NCBI RefSeq assembly: GCF_000449425.2
Contig: NZ_AVHW01000042.1
Location: 1-36,565, forward strand
From: Clostridioides difficile CD160
Lineage (GTDB): Bacteria > Bacillota > Clostridia > Peptostreptococcales > Peptostreptococcaceae
DNA: 36,565 nucleotides
Direction: 5' to 3'
Shown: piece by piece, positions 25,670 through 33,859 of the stretch
Position numbering within the stretch: the stretch's first letter is position 1
Layout of the letters: every line of letters starts with the position of its first letter
The notes under the pieces: model-generated
The model's database searches: none
What the model was told of the DNA's origin: nothing
What the model saw: the letters and a program-made list of their open reading frames with translations, nothing else
Position numbers and translations under genes: made by a program

Positions 25670-27166
25670 ATGTTTGAGTTCGAAACGCAACTAAAAAGGT
25701 TGAAGCATGAAGTTTTAACGGCAGTAGCAAGATTAGCGATTGAAGAAAAATTAACAAAAGAAAATATAGAAAAAATTCCATATGAAATAATTAAAGGAGA
25801 AAAAGCAAGATATAGATGCTGTGTCTATAAGGAGAGAGAAGTAGTTCTTGAAAGAGCACAACTTGCATTAAGTTTAACACCAAATAGTAAATATGGAGAT
25901 ATAAATCCTGATTTAGTTAATTTAGATACGGATGAGCAAATTATATATATAGTAGAAGCAGCATGTGATAGATGCCCAATAAATGAATTTACAGTTACAG
26001 AACTTTGTAGAGGTTGTCTAGCTCATAGATGTAAAGAAGCATGTAAGTTTGGGGCAATTTCTTACATAAATGGAAGAGCATATATAAATCATGATTTATG
26101 CAAAGCTTGTGGAATGTGTAAAAGTTCATGCCAATACGATGCTATATCTGAAGTTGTAAGACCTTGTAAGAGTGTCTGTCCAACAGGAGCATTGGATTTT
26201 AATAGAAATACTATGAAAGCCATGATACATGAAGATAATTGTATAAATTGTGGAGCTTGTATGTCAGCATGTCCATTTGGAGCAATATCTGACAAAAGTT
26301 TGATAGCACCTGTTGCAAAAAAACTTGCAAAGAAGGAAAATATGTATGCAATAGTAGCTCCAGCTATAACAGGTCAAATTGATAGCAATATTACATATGG
26401 ACAGTTAAAAAATGCTATAAAGTCGTTGGGGTTTGTAGATATGATAGAAGCTTCTTGTGGGGCAGATGCGGTTACAGTTCATGAAAGTAATGAATTTATT
26501 GAGAGAATAAAATCTGGAGATGATTACATGACAAATTCATGTTGCCCTGGATTTTTTAAGTACATAGAGAAGATGTTCCCTGATGAAAAAGATAAAATAT
26601 CATCTACAGTATCTCCTATGATAGCAACAGGAAGATTAGTAAAAAAATTTGATTCTGATGCTAAAGTTGTATTTATAGGACCATGTACAGCCAAAAAGAG
26701 TGAGGCAACAGAGACATACTTAAAAGATGCAGTAGATTATGTGCTTACTTTTGAAGAGTTAATGGCATTATTTGAATCATTTAATATAGATTTATCAAAA
26801 TGTTCGAATGAAGATATAAATGATGGGTCAATTTTTGGAAGAGGATTTGGAGCATCTGGAGGTCTTACTAAATCAATACAGAACTATATTACTGAGAAGG
26901 GAATTAGTTTTGATTTTGAACCTATAAAAGTATCTGGTCCAAGACAAATTAAAAAAACAATGACAATGGCTAAATTGAATAGATTAGAAGGTAATTTTAT
27001 AGAAGGAATGATGTGTGAAGAAGGTTGTATTAATGGAGCTGGTAAGTTTTTATCAGGTGCTAAAGCTAAGAATACCTTTGATAGAAAAAATGGACAATCA
27101 ACTAAAAAAAGTGTTTTATCTAATGATAAAATTAAAGAATTTGAAGATGTAACTTTAGAAAGATAG
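25670..27166 (+). CDS. [FeFe] hydrogenase, monomeric ferredoxin-type (group B-like), copy 2
   Basis: 498 residues, clearly paralogous to the preceding gene along its whole length (same start MFEFETQ/MFQFETQ, same cysteine spacing). H-cluster motifs are complete: NSCCPGF, GPCTAKKSE and EGMMCEEGCINGAG. Two 4Fe-4S motifs, CKACGMCKSSC and CINCGACMSAC, precede them. Differences concentrate in the linker after SLTPNSKYGDINPDL and in surface helices. The ATG has GGGGAGG at good spacing. Separate promoters and terminators imply different expression from copy 1. Direction of catalysis (H2 evolution, uptake or sensing) cannot be read. Confidence 0.9.
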   Translation: MFEFETQLKRLKHEVLTAVARLAIEEKLTKENIEKIPYEIIKGEKARYRCCVYKEREVVLERAQLALSLTPNSKYGDINPDLVNLDTDEQIIYIVEAACDRCPINEFTVTELCRGCLAHRCKEACKFGAISYINGRAYINHDLCKACGMCKSSCQYDAISEVVRPCKSVCPTGALDFNRNTMKAMIHEDNCINCGACMSACPFGAISDKSLIAPVAKKLAKKENMYAIVAPAITGQIDSNITYGQLKNAIKSLGFVDMIEASCGADAVTVHESNEFIERIKSGDDYMTNSCCPGFFKYIEKMFPDEKDKISSTVSPMIATGRLVKKFDSDAKVVFIGPCTAKKSEATETYLKDAVDYVLTFEELMALFESFNIDLSKCSNEDINDGSIFGRGFGASGGLTKSIQNYITEKGISFDFEPIKVSGPRQIKKTMTMAKLNRLEGNFIEGMMCEEGCINGAGKFLSGAKAKNTFDRKNGQSTKKSVLSNDKIKEFEDVTLER

Positions 27167-27180
27167 ACTTAATTTTTATA

Positions 27181-27221
27181 AAAAGAGCAGTACAGTTTAT
27201 AACTATATTGTTCTTTTTTTT
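27181..27221 (+). terminator. Terminator after hydrogenase copy 2
   Basis: AGAGCA (27184-27189) pairs with TGTTCT (27209-27214), with an inner AGTT/AACT stem, followed by a run of seven T. Confidence 0.82.
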
Positions 27222-27281
27222 AATGCCACAAATATGCCTAGAATTTGCCCTGTTTATATGTGTATTTTACTAAGTCAGGAT

Positions 27282-27290
27282 TGTTATACT
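27282..27290 (+). promoter_or_regulatory. Extended -10 promoter of the MBL-fold gene
   Basis: TGTTATACT, an extended -10 element, about 39 nt before the ATG. Confidence 0.45.
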
Positions 27291-27328
27291 ATAAATATGA
27301 AATAAATAAAATTTATAGGAGACTTTGG

Positions 27329-28243
27329 ATGAAGAGAATAATATTAAGAGACATCATGTTTTTTGTTACTACATTATCTGTAATTGCAATATTATTGATT
27401 GTAGTAAATGTAACTACTAATGGTAAGATAAAATCAACAAGTGAATCTTATTTAAAGAGTGACAAAAATAGTGTAAGTCAAAATAATATTAAGAGTAGCA
27501 CAAAAAATACTGCATTTAAGACTACTATACTAAGCACTGGTAAGTCAGACTGTATACTAATTGAGATAGGTGATAAAGTCATAATGATTGATACAGGAGA
27601 AGATAAAAATGGAAAACAAATAGTCGATAAATTAAAAGAAAAAGAAATAAACACACTTGATTATTTGATTTTAACTCATTTAGATAAGGACCATATAGGT
27701 GGAGTCGATAGTGTACTATCTAGTGTCAAAGTAAAGAATCTGATACAAGCAAATTATAAGAAAGACAGTAAACAATATGATGAGTATATTGATTCACTTA
27801 AAAAAGCTGATGTAGAACCAGTAGTGCTTAAGGAAAAAATGAATATTGTAATCAGTAATGCAGAAATAAGTATACAACCAGCTTCAAAAAGTGAGTATGA
27901 GGGTTCAAATGATTACTCAATAATGACTAGTATAAATTATGGAGAACACAAATTTTTGTTTGCAGGAGATGCAGAGGAAAAAAGGTTGGCAGAATTTATA
28001 AGTGAAAATACTTTGAAATATGATTTTGTTAAAATCCCTCATCATGGGAGATATGACAAATTAACTGAAGCATTTTTAGACTCTATATCCCCAGAATATG
28101 CTGTTATAACTTGTTCAGAGAAAAAAGCTCCAGAAGAGGATGTCTTAAAAATATTAGAAAAACTGAATATAAAAACATTTTTGACTTCTGATGGAGATGT
28201 AGTCATCAATAGTGATGGCAAGGTATTGAGTGTAAGCCAATAA
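27329..28243 (+). CDS. Membrane-anchored metallo-beta-lactamase-fold protein (ComEC C-terminal domain-like)
   Basis: 304 residues. A single N-terminal hydrophobic anchor (about residues 9-30) is followed by a Ser/Lys/Asn-rich linker, which implies that the enzyme faces outward. The MBL domain starts near residue 65 (GKSDCILIEIGDKVIMIDTG). It has the metal motif THLDKDHIGG (residues 116-125), FAGDAEEKRL and IPHHGRYDKLTEAFLD. This is the hydrolase domain found at the C-terminus of the DNA-uptake channel ComEC, here without the channel. A nuclease or phosphodiesterase activity is possible; the substrate is unknown. The open frame extends upstream, but AGGAG precedes the ATG at 27329. Confidence 0.85.
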   Translation: MKRIILRDIMFFVTTLSVIAILLIVVNVTTNGKIKSTSESYLKSDKNSVSQNNIKSSTKNTAFKTTILSTGKSDCILIEIGDKVIMIDTGEDKNGKQIVDKLKEKEINTLDYLILTHLDKDHIGGVDSVLSSVKVKNLIQANYKKDSKQYDEYIDSLKKADVEPVVLKEKMNIVISNAEISIQPASKSEYEGSNDYSIMTSINYGEHKFLFAGDAEEKRLAEFISENTLKYDFVKIPHHGRYDKLTEAFLDSISPEYAVITCSEKKAPEEDVLKILEKLNIKTFLTSDGDVVINSDGKVLSVSQ

Positions 28244-28274
28244 TTTTTTTGAGAAAATCTCTAAAAAAATTTTA
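28243..28274 (+). terminator. Weak A/T-rich terminator after the MBL gene
   Basis: TTTTTTTGAGA / TCTC-T-AAAAAAA fold back with a one-base bulge and are followed by TTTT. The stem is mostly A-T, so efficiency is doubtful. Confidence 0.4.
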
Positions 28275-28362
28275 AAAAATCATTAGCAAATATTACCCCT
28301 TAAACATAGTATATTTTAGGAGCTGAAACTCCACATACAAAATTACTAGGAGGTAACATATT

Positions 28363-28554
28363 ATGTTGGATAGATTTTTTGGTGAAGGCGGATTTGGCGG
28401 ATGTGCTTGGTGGATAATAATATTATTCTTCTTATTCTTAGCATTCCAAGACTGTTGGGCTGAGATGGACTTATGTGCATGGATACCTTTCTTAATAGTA
28501 TTATTAATACTTTGTGAATGCGGTGACGTTTTTGATGGAGGATGTGGATGCTAG
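28363..28554 (+). CDS. Cys-rich 63-residue hydrophobic membrane miniprotein
   Basis: The ATG follows a strong AGGAGG at ideal spacing, and the gene ends before a clear terminator, so it is probably real. The product has an N-terminal Gly-rich stretch (FGEGGFGGC), a first hydrophobic segment (about 15-29), a short polar middle (QDCWAEMDLC), a second hydrophobic segment (about 39-50) and a C-terminal tail ECGDVFDGGCGC. Seven Cys residues occur (14, 31, 38, 51, 53, 61, 63), clustered just outside the two predicted spans. This suggests metal binding, disulphide links or lipid/thioether modification. I do not recognise the family, and no neighbour defines a role. Confidence 0.75.
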   Translation: MLDRFFGEGGFGGCAWWIIILFFLFLAFQDCWAEMDLCAWIPFLIVLLILCECGDVFDGGCGC

Positions 28555-28632
28555 AAAAATCAATTTAGATGATTTAACGAAGCTTATGGTGGGTATAAGT
28601 AAAATACCAAACCAATCACAATCTAGTGTTTG

Positions 28633-28669
28633 AAGGTAGTCGGAAATCCCCCGCTACCTTCTTTTTTTT
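28633..28669 (+). terminator. Terminator after the 63-residue protein
   Basis: AAGGTAG pairs with CTACCTT; an inner CGG/CCG extension follows, then C and eight T. The preceding 70 nt (28558-28632) carry no ORF. Confidence 0.88.
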
Positions 28670-28729
28670 ATGTTTAAAATCTATTTTTGAATTATTTCAT
28701 TTACATATAATAATTTTTACTATAAAGTC

Positions 28730-28738
28730 TGATATAAT
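28730..28738 (+). promoter_or_regulatory. Extended -10 promoter of the 116-residue protein gene
   Basis: TGATATAAT, about 38 nt before the ATG at 28777; no clear -35. Confidence 0.45.
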
Positions 28739-28776
28739 TAAAAAGAAAATAAATTTTATTTATAGGAGATGTAAAA

Positions 28777-29127
28777 ATGGCTATAGTGGATAAGATTTTC
28801 AATGAGATAAAACTTATGGTCGCAAGACTTTTATTGGGAAAAAAATACAGTGAATATGAAGAAAAAGATTTAGTGTATAATACAGAAGAAGAAGTTATAC
28901 TTATAACATTGAAACGACTAGTTTTTCAAGGAAAAGTGAATGAAGCAGAAGAGATTTTATTCGATAAGGCTAACACTGTGAATACTGAAAATATGCAGTA
29001 TATAGCAATAGAATTTTATACTATGCTTATGGAAAAAACTGATGAAGAATTAGAGGCTATGAATTTCTCTAAACAAGAAGTTTATCAAGGAATAGAAGAT
29101 ATTAGAAAAGTATTGAACTTAGAATAA
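28777..29127 (+). CDS. Small helical protein of unknown function (DUF6483-like)
   Basis: 116 residues, predicted all-helical and acidic, beginning MAIVDKIFNEIKLMVARLLL. The middle part, KRLVFQGKVNEAEEILFDKA, resembles a TPR-like helix pair. I recall similar short clostridial proteins placed in DUF6483, but this is from memory and not checked. The ATG has TAGGAG at suitable spacing. It is a single-gene unit between two terminators. No catalytic motif or signal peptide is visible. Confidence 0.75.
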   Translation: MAIVDKIFNEIKLMVARLLLGKKYSEYEEKDLVYNTEEEVILITLKRLVFQGKVNEAEEILFDKANTVNTENMQYIAIEFYTMLMEKTDEELEAMNFSKQEVYQGIEDIRKVLNLE

Positions 29128-29167
29128 AAGATATATGAGAATATTGAAATAAATTAATGATAAGGTG

Positions 29168-29212
29168 AGAATATTATATTTAGATATGTAGAATATAATA
29201 TTCTTATTTTAT
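29168..29212 (+). terminator. Terminator after the 116-residue protein gene
   Basis: GAATATTATATT (29169-29180) pairs perfectly with AATATAATATTC (29192-29203), then TTATTTTATT. Confidence 0.85.
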
Positions 29213-29250
29213 TAGTTATATAGGTATATCTAAATTACAATAAAACTATC

Positions 29251-29279
29251 TTGAAAAAAATTAATCTTAATTGTATAAT
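29251..29279 (+). promoter_or_regulatory. Promoter of the DUF1846 gene
   Basis: TTGAAA (29251-29256), 17 bp, TATAAT (29274-29279). The leader of about 100 nt contains the first copy of the 36-nt near-repeat. Confidence 0.7.
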
Positions 29280-29340
29280 ATTACTTTGAGTGAAAAAGTA
29301 TTAACATTTTTTTATAAGATGTTTTACTAAAAAAATATAT

Positions 29341-29376
29341 ATAAATATACTGTTATCAATAAGAAATTTAATTTAG
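29341..29376 (+). repeat. Intergenic near-repeat, copy 1
   Basis: This 36-nt stretch just before the DUF1846 gene matches 31021-31058 at about nine of ten positions, sharing ATATACTGTTATC and ATAAG and ending AATTTAG, with a 2-nt gap. Confidence 0.6.
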
Positions 29377-29388
29377 TGAGGTGTTAAG

Positions 29389-30894
29389 ATGAAAGTAGGA
29401 TTTGACCACAAAAAATATTTAGAAGAGCAGTCTAAATATATCTTAGAAAGAGTAAACAATTTTGACAAGCTTTATTTAGAGTTTGGAGGAAAATTGATGG
29501 GAGACCTTCATGCAAAAAGAGTGCTTCCAGGATTTGATGAAAATGCAAAAATAAAAGTGCTACAACATATGAAAGAAAAAGTTGAAGTTGTAATCTGTGT
29601 ATATGCAGGAGATATAGAAAGAAATAAAATAAGAGGAGACTTTGGTATCACTTATGATATGGAAGTTTTAAGATTAATAGATGATTTAAGAGGTTACGAG
29701 TTAGATGTAAACAGTGTAGTAATTACTAGATTTGAAGGACAACCTGCTACAACTGTATTTATAAATAAATTGGAACGTAGAGGAATTAAAGTCTATAAGC
29801 ATTATCCAACAAAGGGATATCCGTCAGATGTTGAGACTATAGTTAGTGATGAAGGGTATGGGGCAAATGAGTATATAGAAACTACAAAACCAATAGTTGT
29901 AGTAACAGCGCCAGGTCCTAATAGTGGAAAACTTGGTACTTGTTTAAGCCAGTTATATCATGAAAACAAAAGAGGAAATGTAGTTGGATATTCTAAGTTT
30001 GAGACATTCCCAGTTTGGAATGTACCTGTGAAGCATCCTTTAAATATAGCTTATGAAGCAGCTACGGTTGATTTAAAAGATGTAAATATGATAGACTCAT
30101 TCCATCTTGAAACTTATGGTGAAATGTCAGTAAACTACAATAGAGACTTAGAATTATTCCCAGTGCTTAAGAAAATAATAGAAAAGATAACTGGAAAAGA
30201 ATCAATTTTCCAATCTCCGACTGATATGGGTGTCAATAGAGTTGGATTTGGAATAATAGATGATGAAGTAATAAGAAGAGCATCTATAGAAGAAATAATA
30301 AGAAGATACTTTAAAACTGCTTGTGAATATAAAAAAGGACAAGTTGATAAAGGTGCCTATGATAGAATGAAAATGATTATGGAAGAACTTAACTTAAAGC
30401 CAGAAGATAGAAAAGTTGTTTTACCTGCTAGAAATTACAGTAATAAATTAAAAGAAAATGCTGATAAAAATGATACTTGCCCTGTAGTAGCATTAGAGTT
30501 AGAGGATGGAACAATATTAACTGGTAAGGGTTCTGACTTAATGAATGGAACAGCAGCTGCAATATTAAATGCAATTAAACACTTAGCTAATATATCTGAT
30601 GATATGCACTTAATATCACCTGTAATATTAGAACCTATTATAAATTTAAAAACAAAAACTTTAGCTAGTAGAAATGTGTCACTTAGTTGCCAAGAGGTTT
30701 TAACTGCACTTAGCATTTGTGCTGTAACTAATCCAACTGCACAATTTGCTATGGAAAAATTGGCACTATTAAAAGGGTGTCAAGCTCATTCTACTACTAT
30801 ACTAAATAGAGATGATGAACAAACATTTAGAAAACTTGGTATAGATGTAACTTGTGACCCAGAGTATCCTTCACAAAATCTTTACTATAGTTAA
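29389..30894 (+). CDS. DUF1846 / UPF0371 family protein
   Basis: 501 residues, the normal size for UPF0371. It begins [20 protein letters not shown]. It contains a [19 protein letters not shown] segment, a glycine-rich nucleotide-binding-like loop [16 protein letters not shown] (near residue 175), and [15 protein letters not shown] and [15 protein letters not shown] further on. These are characteristic of the family, which is found in many Firmicutes and anaerobes. Its biochemical function is not established; the P-loop-like motif suggests ATP use. The ATG has TGAGGTG with good spacing. It is monocistronic. Confidence 0.88.
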   Translation: MKVGFDHKKYLEEQSKYILERVNNFDKLYLEFGGKLMGDLHAKRVLPGFDENAKIKVLQHMKEKVEVVICVYAGDIERNKIRGDFGITYDMEVLRLIDDLRGYELDVNSVVITRFEGQPATTVFINKLERRGIKVYKHYPTKGYPSDVETIVSDEGYGANEYIETTKPIVVVTAPGPNSGKLGTCLSQLYHENKRGNVVGYSKFETFPVWNVPVKHPLNIAYEAATVDLKDVNMIDSFHLETYGEMSVNYNRDLELFPVLKKIIEKITGKESIFQSPTDMGVNRVGFGIIDDEVIRRASIEEIIRRYFKTACEYKKGQVDKGAYDRMKMIMEELNLKPEDRKVVLPARNYSNKLKENADKNDTCPVVALELEDGTILTGKGSDLMNGTAAAILNAIKHLANISDDMHLISPVILEPIINLKTKTLASRNVSLSCQEVLTALSICAVTNPTAQFAMEKLALLKGCQAHSTTILNRDDEQTFRKLGIDVTCDPEYPSQNLYYS

Positions 30895-30910
30895 AATTAT
30901 ATAAAAAAAT

Positions 30911-31000
30911 ATGGGCTGTTTTAAAGTAATAGTTTGAGCAGTCCATTACAATTATAATAAAATCAGTAGGCTGTCTTATATAAGGCAGTCTTTTGTTTTT
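30911..31000 (+). terminator. Tandem hairpins ending the DUF1846 unit
   Basis: A first stem, GGGCTG (30913-30918) / CAGTCC (30939-30944), has no U-run. A second, GGCTGTCTT (30969-30977) / AAGGCAGTC (30982-30990), is followed by TTTTGTTTTT and is the functional terminator. Confidence 0.8.
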
Positions 31001-31020
31001 AAAACATCCCATTTAAATTA

Positions 31021-31058
31021 ATATATATACTGTTATCCATAAGGAATTTTAAATTTAG
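31021..31058 (+). repeat. Intergenic near-repeat, copy 2
   Basis: Near-copy of 29341-29376, placed about 230 nt upstream of dinB. Its 3' part, AAGGAA (31041-31046), can pair with TTCCTT (31059-31064). Confidence 0.55.
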
Positions 31059-31222
31059 TTCCTTGGAATACCTATTGTAAAGCTTTTATATAGTTTTTGC
31101 AAGTGTTTTTAAGGATTTTTTATAAATTATATTAAATTGGTTGATTATAGGATGCTTTATATATGGAAAATGTCAATCTATAAAGAGAATTATAAAAAAA
31201 AGAGCATAAAGAAAAATAAGTT

Positions 31223-31231
31223 TGGTATAAT
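31223..31231 (+). promoter_or_regulatory. Extended -10 promoter of dinB
   Basis: TGGTATAAT, about 54 nt before the ATG. An alternative, TTGCAA (31097-31102) with TTATAA (31120-31125), lies further upstream. No LexA/DinR-like palindrome was noticed near either. Confidence 0.4.
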
Positions 31232-31284
31232 TAAAAAGTAATCTAAATAAAATTAATATGTTTATATTTTAAAAGGTGATAAGG

Positions 31285-32382
31285 ATGGAACTTCATAGAA
31301 AAATAATTCATATAGATATGGATGCTTTTTATGCATCTATAGAACAAAGAGATAATAAAAAATTAAAAGGAAGACCTGTTATTGTTGGTGGAAATCCACA
31401 AAGTAGAGGTGTAGTTGCAACCTGTTCTTATGAAGCTAGAAAATTTGGCGTACATTCAGCTATGCCATCAGCTGTAGCTTATAATAGATGTCCTTATGCA
31501 GTTTTTATAAGGCCTAGATTTGAAGTGTATAAAAATGTATCAAATCAAATAAGAGACATATTTTATAGATATACTGATTTGGTAGAGCCGTTGTCTTTAG
31601 ATGAAGCTTACTTAGATGTAACAAAAAATAAAAAAAATATTGATTCATCAATTGAGTTAGCAAAGCAAATAAAAAGAGATATACTTAGAGAAGTTGGTCT
31701 TACTTCTTCAGCTGGTGTTTCGTACAATAAGTTTCTTGCTAAAATTGCATCAGATTTAAAAAAGCCCAATGGGTTGACTGTAATAAATGAAAAAAATGCT
31801 CAAGAATTTTTAGATAAATTACCTGTAAATAAATTTTTTGGTGTTGGAAAAGTCACTTCAAATACTCTTAAAAATTTAGGTATAAAAACAGGATACGATT
31901 TAAGGTGCTTAAATTTATTTGAACTTGAAAATATATTCAAGAAAAAAGGTTATGAATTGTATAAATTTGCAAGAGGAATAGATGATAGGCCTGTAGAGCC
32001 AAATAGAGTTAGAAAATCTGTTGGAGCTGAGACTACATTAAGTCATAATTTGGATATTGATGAAGAAGAAACACGCAATATCCTTGATGAACTTTGTGAA
32101 GAGGTATGTCATAGATTAAAAAACTCTGAAAAATTTGGAAAGACACTTACATTAAAAATTAAATATGAGGATTTCACACAGATAACTAGAAGCCTTAGCG
32201 TAGAACATTATATTGATGAATATAATGATATAAGAAGTTGTGTAGATAATTTATTAAGAAATGTTGAGATGAATAGAAAACAAATTCGGTTATTGGGAGT
32301 TACAATTTCAAACTTAAGTGATAAAAAAGAAACTTATAAAGATATTACATTATTTGAGTATATGGATAGTATTCAACCATAA
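31285..32382 (+). CDS. dinB: DNA polymerase IV (Y-family translesion polymerase)
   Basis: 365 residues. The palm motif HIDMDAFYASIEQRD (catalytic Asp pair with SLDEAYLDVT), SSAGVSYNKFLAKIASDLKK and the little-finger region are all present. The enzyme copies past DNA lesions without proofreading. The C-terminus ends ITLFEYM, a reduced version of the beta-clamp-binding QLxLF tail. The GTG at 31276 is in frame, but AAGGTG followed by the ATG at 31285 is the better start. Confidence 0.95.
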   Translation: MELHRKIIHIDMDAFYASIEQRDNKKLKGRPVIVGGNPQSRGVVATCSYEARKFGVHSAMPSAVAYNRCPYAVFIRPRFEVYKNVSNQIRDIFYRYTDLVEPLSLDEAYLDVTKNKKNIDSSIELAKQIKRDILREVGLTSSAGVSYNKFLAKIASDLKKPNGLTVINEKNAQEFLDKLPVNKFFGVGKVTSNTLKNLGIKTGYDLRCLNLFELENIFKKKGYELYKFARGIDDRPVEPNRVRKSVGAETTLSHNLDIDEEETRNILDELCEEVCHRLKNSEKFGKTLTLKIKYEDFTQITRSLSVEHYIDEYNDIRSCVDNLLRNVEMNRKQIRLLGVTISNLSDKKETYKDITLFEYMDSIQP

Positions 32383-32403
32383 TTTTTTATTTAAATAAAT
32401 TAA

Positions 32404-32440
32404 TAGGCTATCTCAAAATAGAGATAAGCCTCTTTTTTAT
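32404..32440 (+). terminator. Terminator after dinB
   Basis: AGGCTATCTC (32405-32414) pairs with GAGATAAGCCT (32421-32431, one bulge or mismatch), then CTTTTTTAT. Confidence 0.87.
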
Positions 32441-32722
32441 TGTTAAATGATGAAAATACATTTGATTTCATACAAAAAAGAGTACATCATGAACTGAAAC
32501 ATTCATTTTAAGACCCTCTTATGTTATTTTATGAGTATTTTTATTCTTTTTTTGTTTTTTAGATTATATAATACATAAATACGTTGCATCTGTAGCAATA
32601 TTCAGACATATATTGACCTAAAAGTTGTACTTAGTTTACATAAAGCGAATAATATGATATAATTAAAAAAACAACTTATAGTATTGGCGAAGGTTGCTTG
32701 TCGATAGAGGGGATGATAAATT
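32441..32722. other. Intergenic region between dinB and the osmoprotectant operon
   Basis: No gene is supported here. It contains the opuC promoter at 32635-32663. The roughly 50-nt leader (32670-32722) shows no known riboswitch; in particular I do not see a ydaO-type c-di-AMP RNA. Confidence 0.5.
32635..32663 (+). promoter_or_regulatory. Promoter of the osmoprotectant transporter operon
   Basis: TTTACA (32635-32640), 17 bp, TATAAT (32658-32663), with extended TGA before the -10: the best-formed promoter of its kind in the window. Confidence 0.72.
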
Positions 32723-33859
32723 ATGATAGAAATAAGAAATGTGACCAAGAAGATAGGAAATAATGTTATATTAGATGATATTTCTCTAACTGTAGAAACA
32801 GGTACACTGGTAGTTTTGATTGGTTCAAGTGGTTGTGGGAAGACTACAACTTTGAAGCTTATAAACAAATTAATAAAACCTACATCTGGTGAAATATATA
32901 TTAATGGCAAACCAATTTCTCAGGAAAATGAAATAGAGCTTAGAAGAAAAATAGGATATGTTATACAGAACACAGGCCTATTTCCTCACCTTACAATAAA
33001 AGAAAATATAGAGTTAATTCCACGCCTAAAAAAGGAAAAGTCCATTGAAGAAATTGAGCAAAGAACATTGCAACTACTTGAGATGGTAGGTCTTGATAGT
33101 GATGAGTTTTTAAATAAGTATCCTTCAGAACTTAGTGGTGGTCAACAACAAAGAATTGGTGTTGCAAGGGCCATTGCGACTGATGCTGAAATAATATTAA
33201 TGGATGAGCCTTTTAGTGCGTTAGATCCAATAACAAGGACATCTTTACAAGAGCAATTATTTTCTCTTCAAGATGAATTGAAAAAAACTATAATATTTGT
33301 AACTCATGATATGGATGAGGCTTTAAAGATAGCTGATAAAATTTGTATTATGAAGGATGGAAGAGTAGCACAATATGATACTCCAGAAAATATACTTAGA
33401 AAACCTGCAAATGATTTTGTAAAAGATTTTATTGGAGAAGATAGAGTTTGGGATAATCCAGAATATATAAAAGCAAGAGATATTATGATAAAAAATCCTA
33501 TTGCCGTTACTTCAACGAGAACTGTAACTCAAGGGATAGAAATTATGAGAACAAGTAAGGTTGACAGTTTACTAATTATAGACAGAGCTAAAACATTAAA
33601 AGGCATTGTTACTGTAAAGGATATGAAAGACATTAATGATAAATCAATATTACTTTCTGATATTATGTCAAGAGAGCCTTTACATGTAAATGAAGGCGAT
33701 AATTTAGTTGAGATACTGAATGTAATGAATCGTAATTCGGTTGGATATATTCCGGTTATTTCTGATGAGAATAAACTTGTAGGGCTAATTACTAGAAGTA
33801 GTTTACTTTCTGTTTTAAGTGAACAATTCCTAGAAATGGAGGTGAGTGTCCTTGGATAA
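32723..33859 (+). CDS. opuCA: Glycine betaine/carnitine/choline-type ABC transporter ATPase with CBS domains
   Basis: 378 residues. The ATPase domain has Walker A GSSGCGKTT (34-42), signature LSGGQQQR (137-144) and Walker B IILMDEP (157-163). It is followed by two CBS repeats (about 255-375; VTSTRTVTQGIEIMRTSKVD and REPLHVNEGDNLVEILNVM). The CBS pair of OpuCA proteins senses ionic strength or binds c-di-AMP to shut the pump in related Firmicutes; that regulation is inferred here. The ATG has GAGGGGATG with good spacing. It overlaps the next gene by 8 nt, forming a two-gene operon. Confidence 0.93.
   Translation: MIEIRNVTKKIGNNVILDDISLTVETGTLVVLIGSSGCGKTTTLKLINKLIKPTSGEIYINGKPISQENEIELRRKIGYVIQNTGLFPHLTIKENIELIPRLKKEKSIEEIEQRTLQLLEMVGLDSDEFLNKYPSELSGGQQQRIGVARAIATDAEIILMDEPFSALDPITRTSLQEQLFSLQDELKKTIIFVTHDMDEALKIADKICIMKDGRVAQYDTPENILRKPANDFVKDFIGEDRVWDNPEYIKARDIMIKNPIAVTSTRTVTQGIEIMRTSKVDSLLIIDRAKTLKGIVTVKDMKDINDKSILLSDIMSREPLHVNEGDNLVEILNVMNRNSVGYIPVISDENKLVGLITRSSLLSVLSEQFLEMEVSVLG

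Noticed and set aside
28557-28632. Small RNA or ORF between the Cys-rich protein and its terminator
   Set aside because: Only a short imperfect stem is visible; it reads best as the 3' untranslated region.
32664-32722. c-di-AMP (ydaO) riboswitch in the opuCA leader
   Set aside because: The leader is only about 50 nt, much shorter than that RNA class, and shows no matching conserved blocks.
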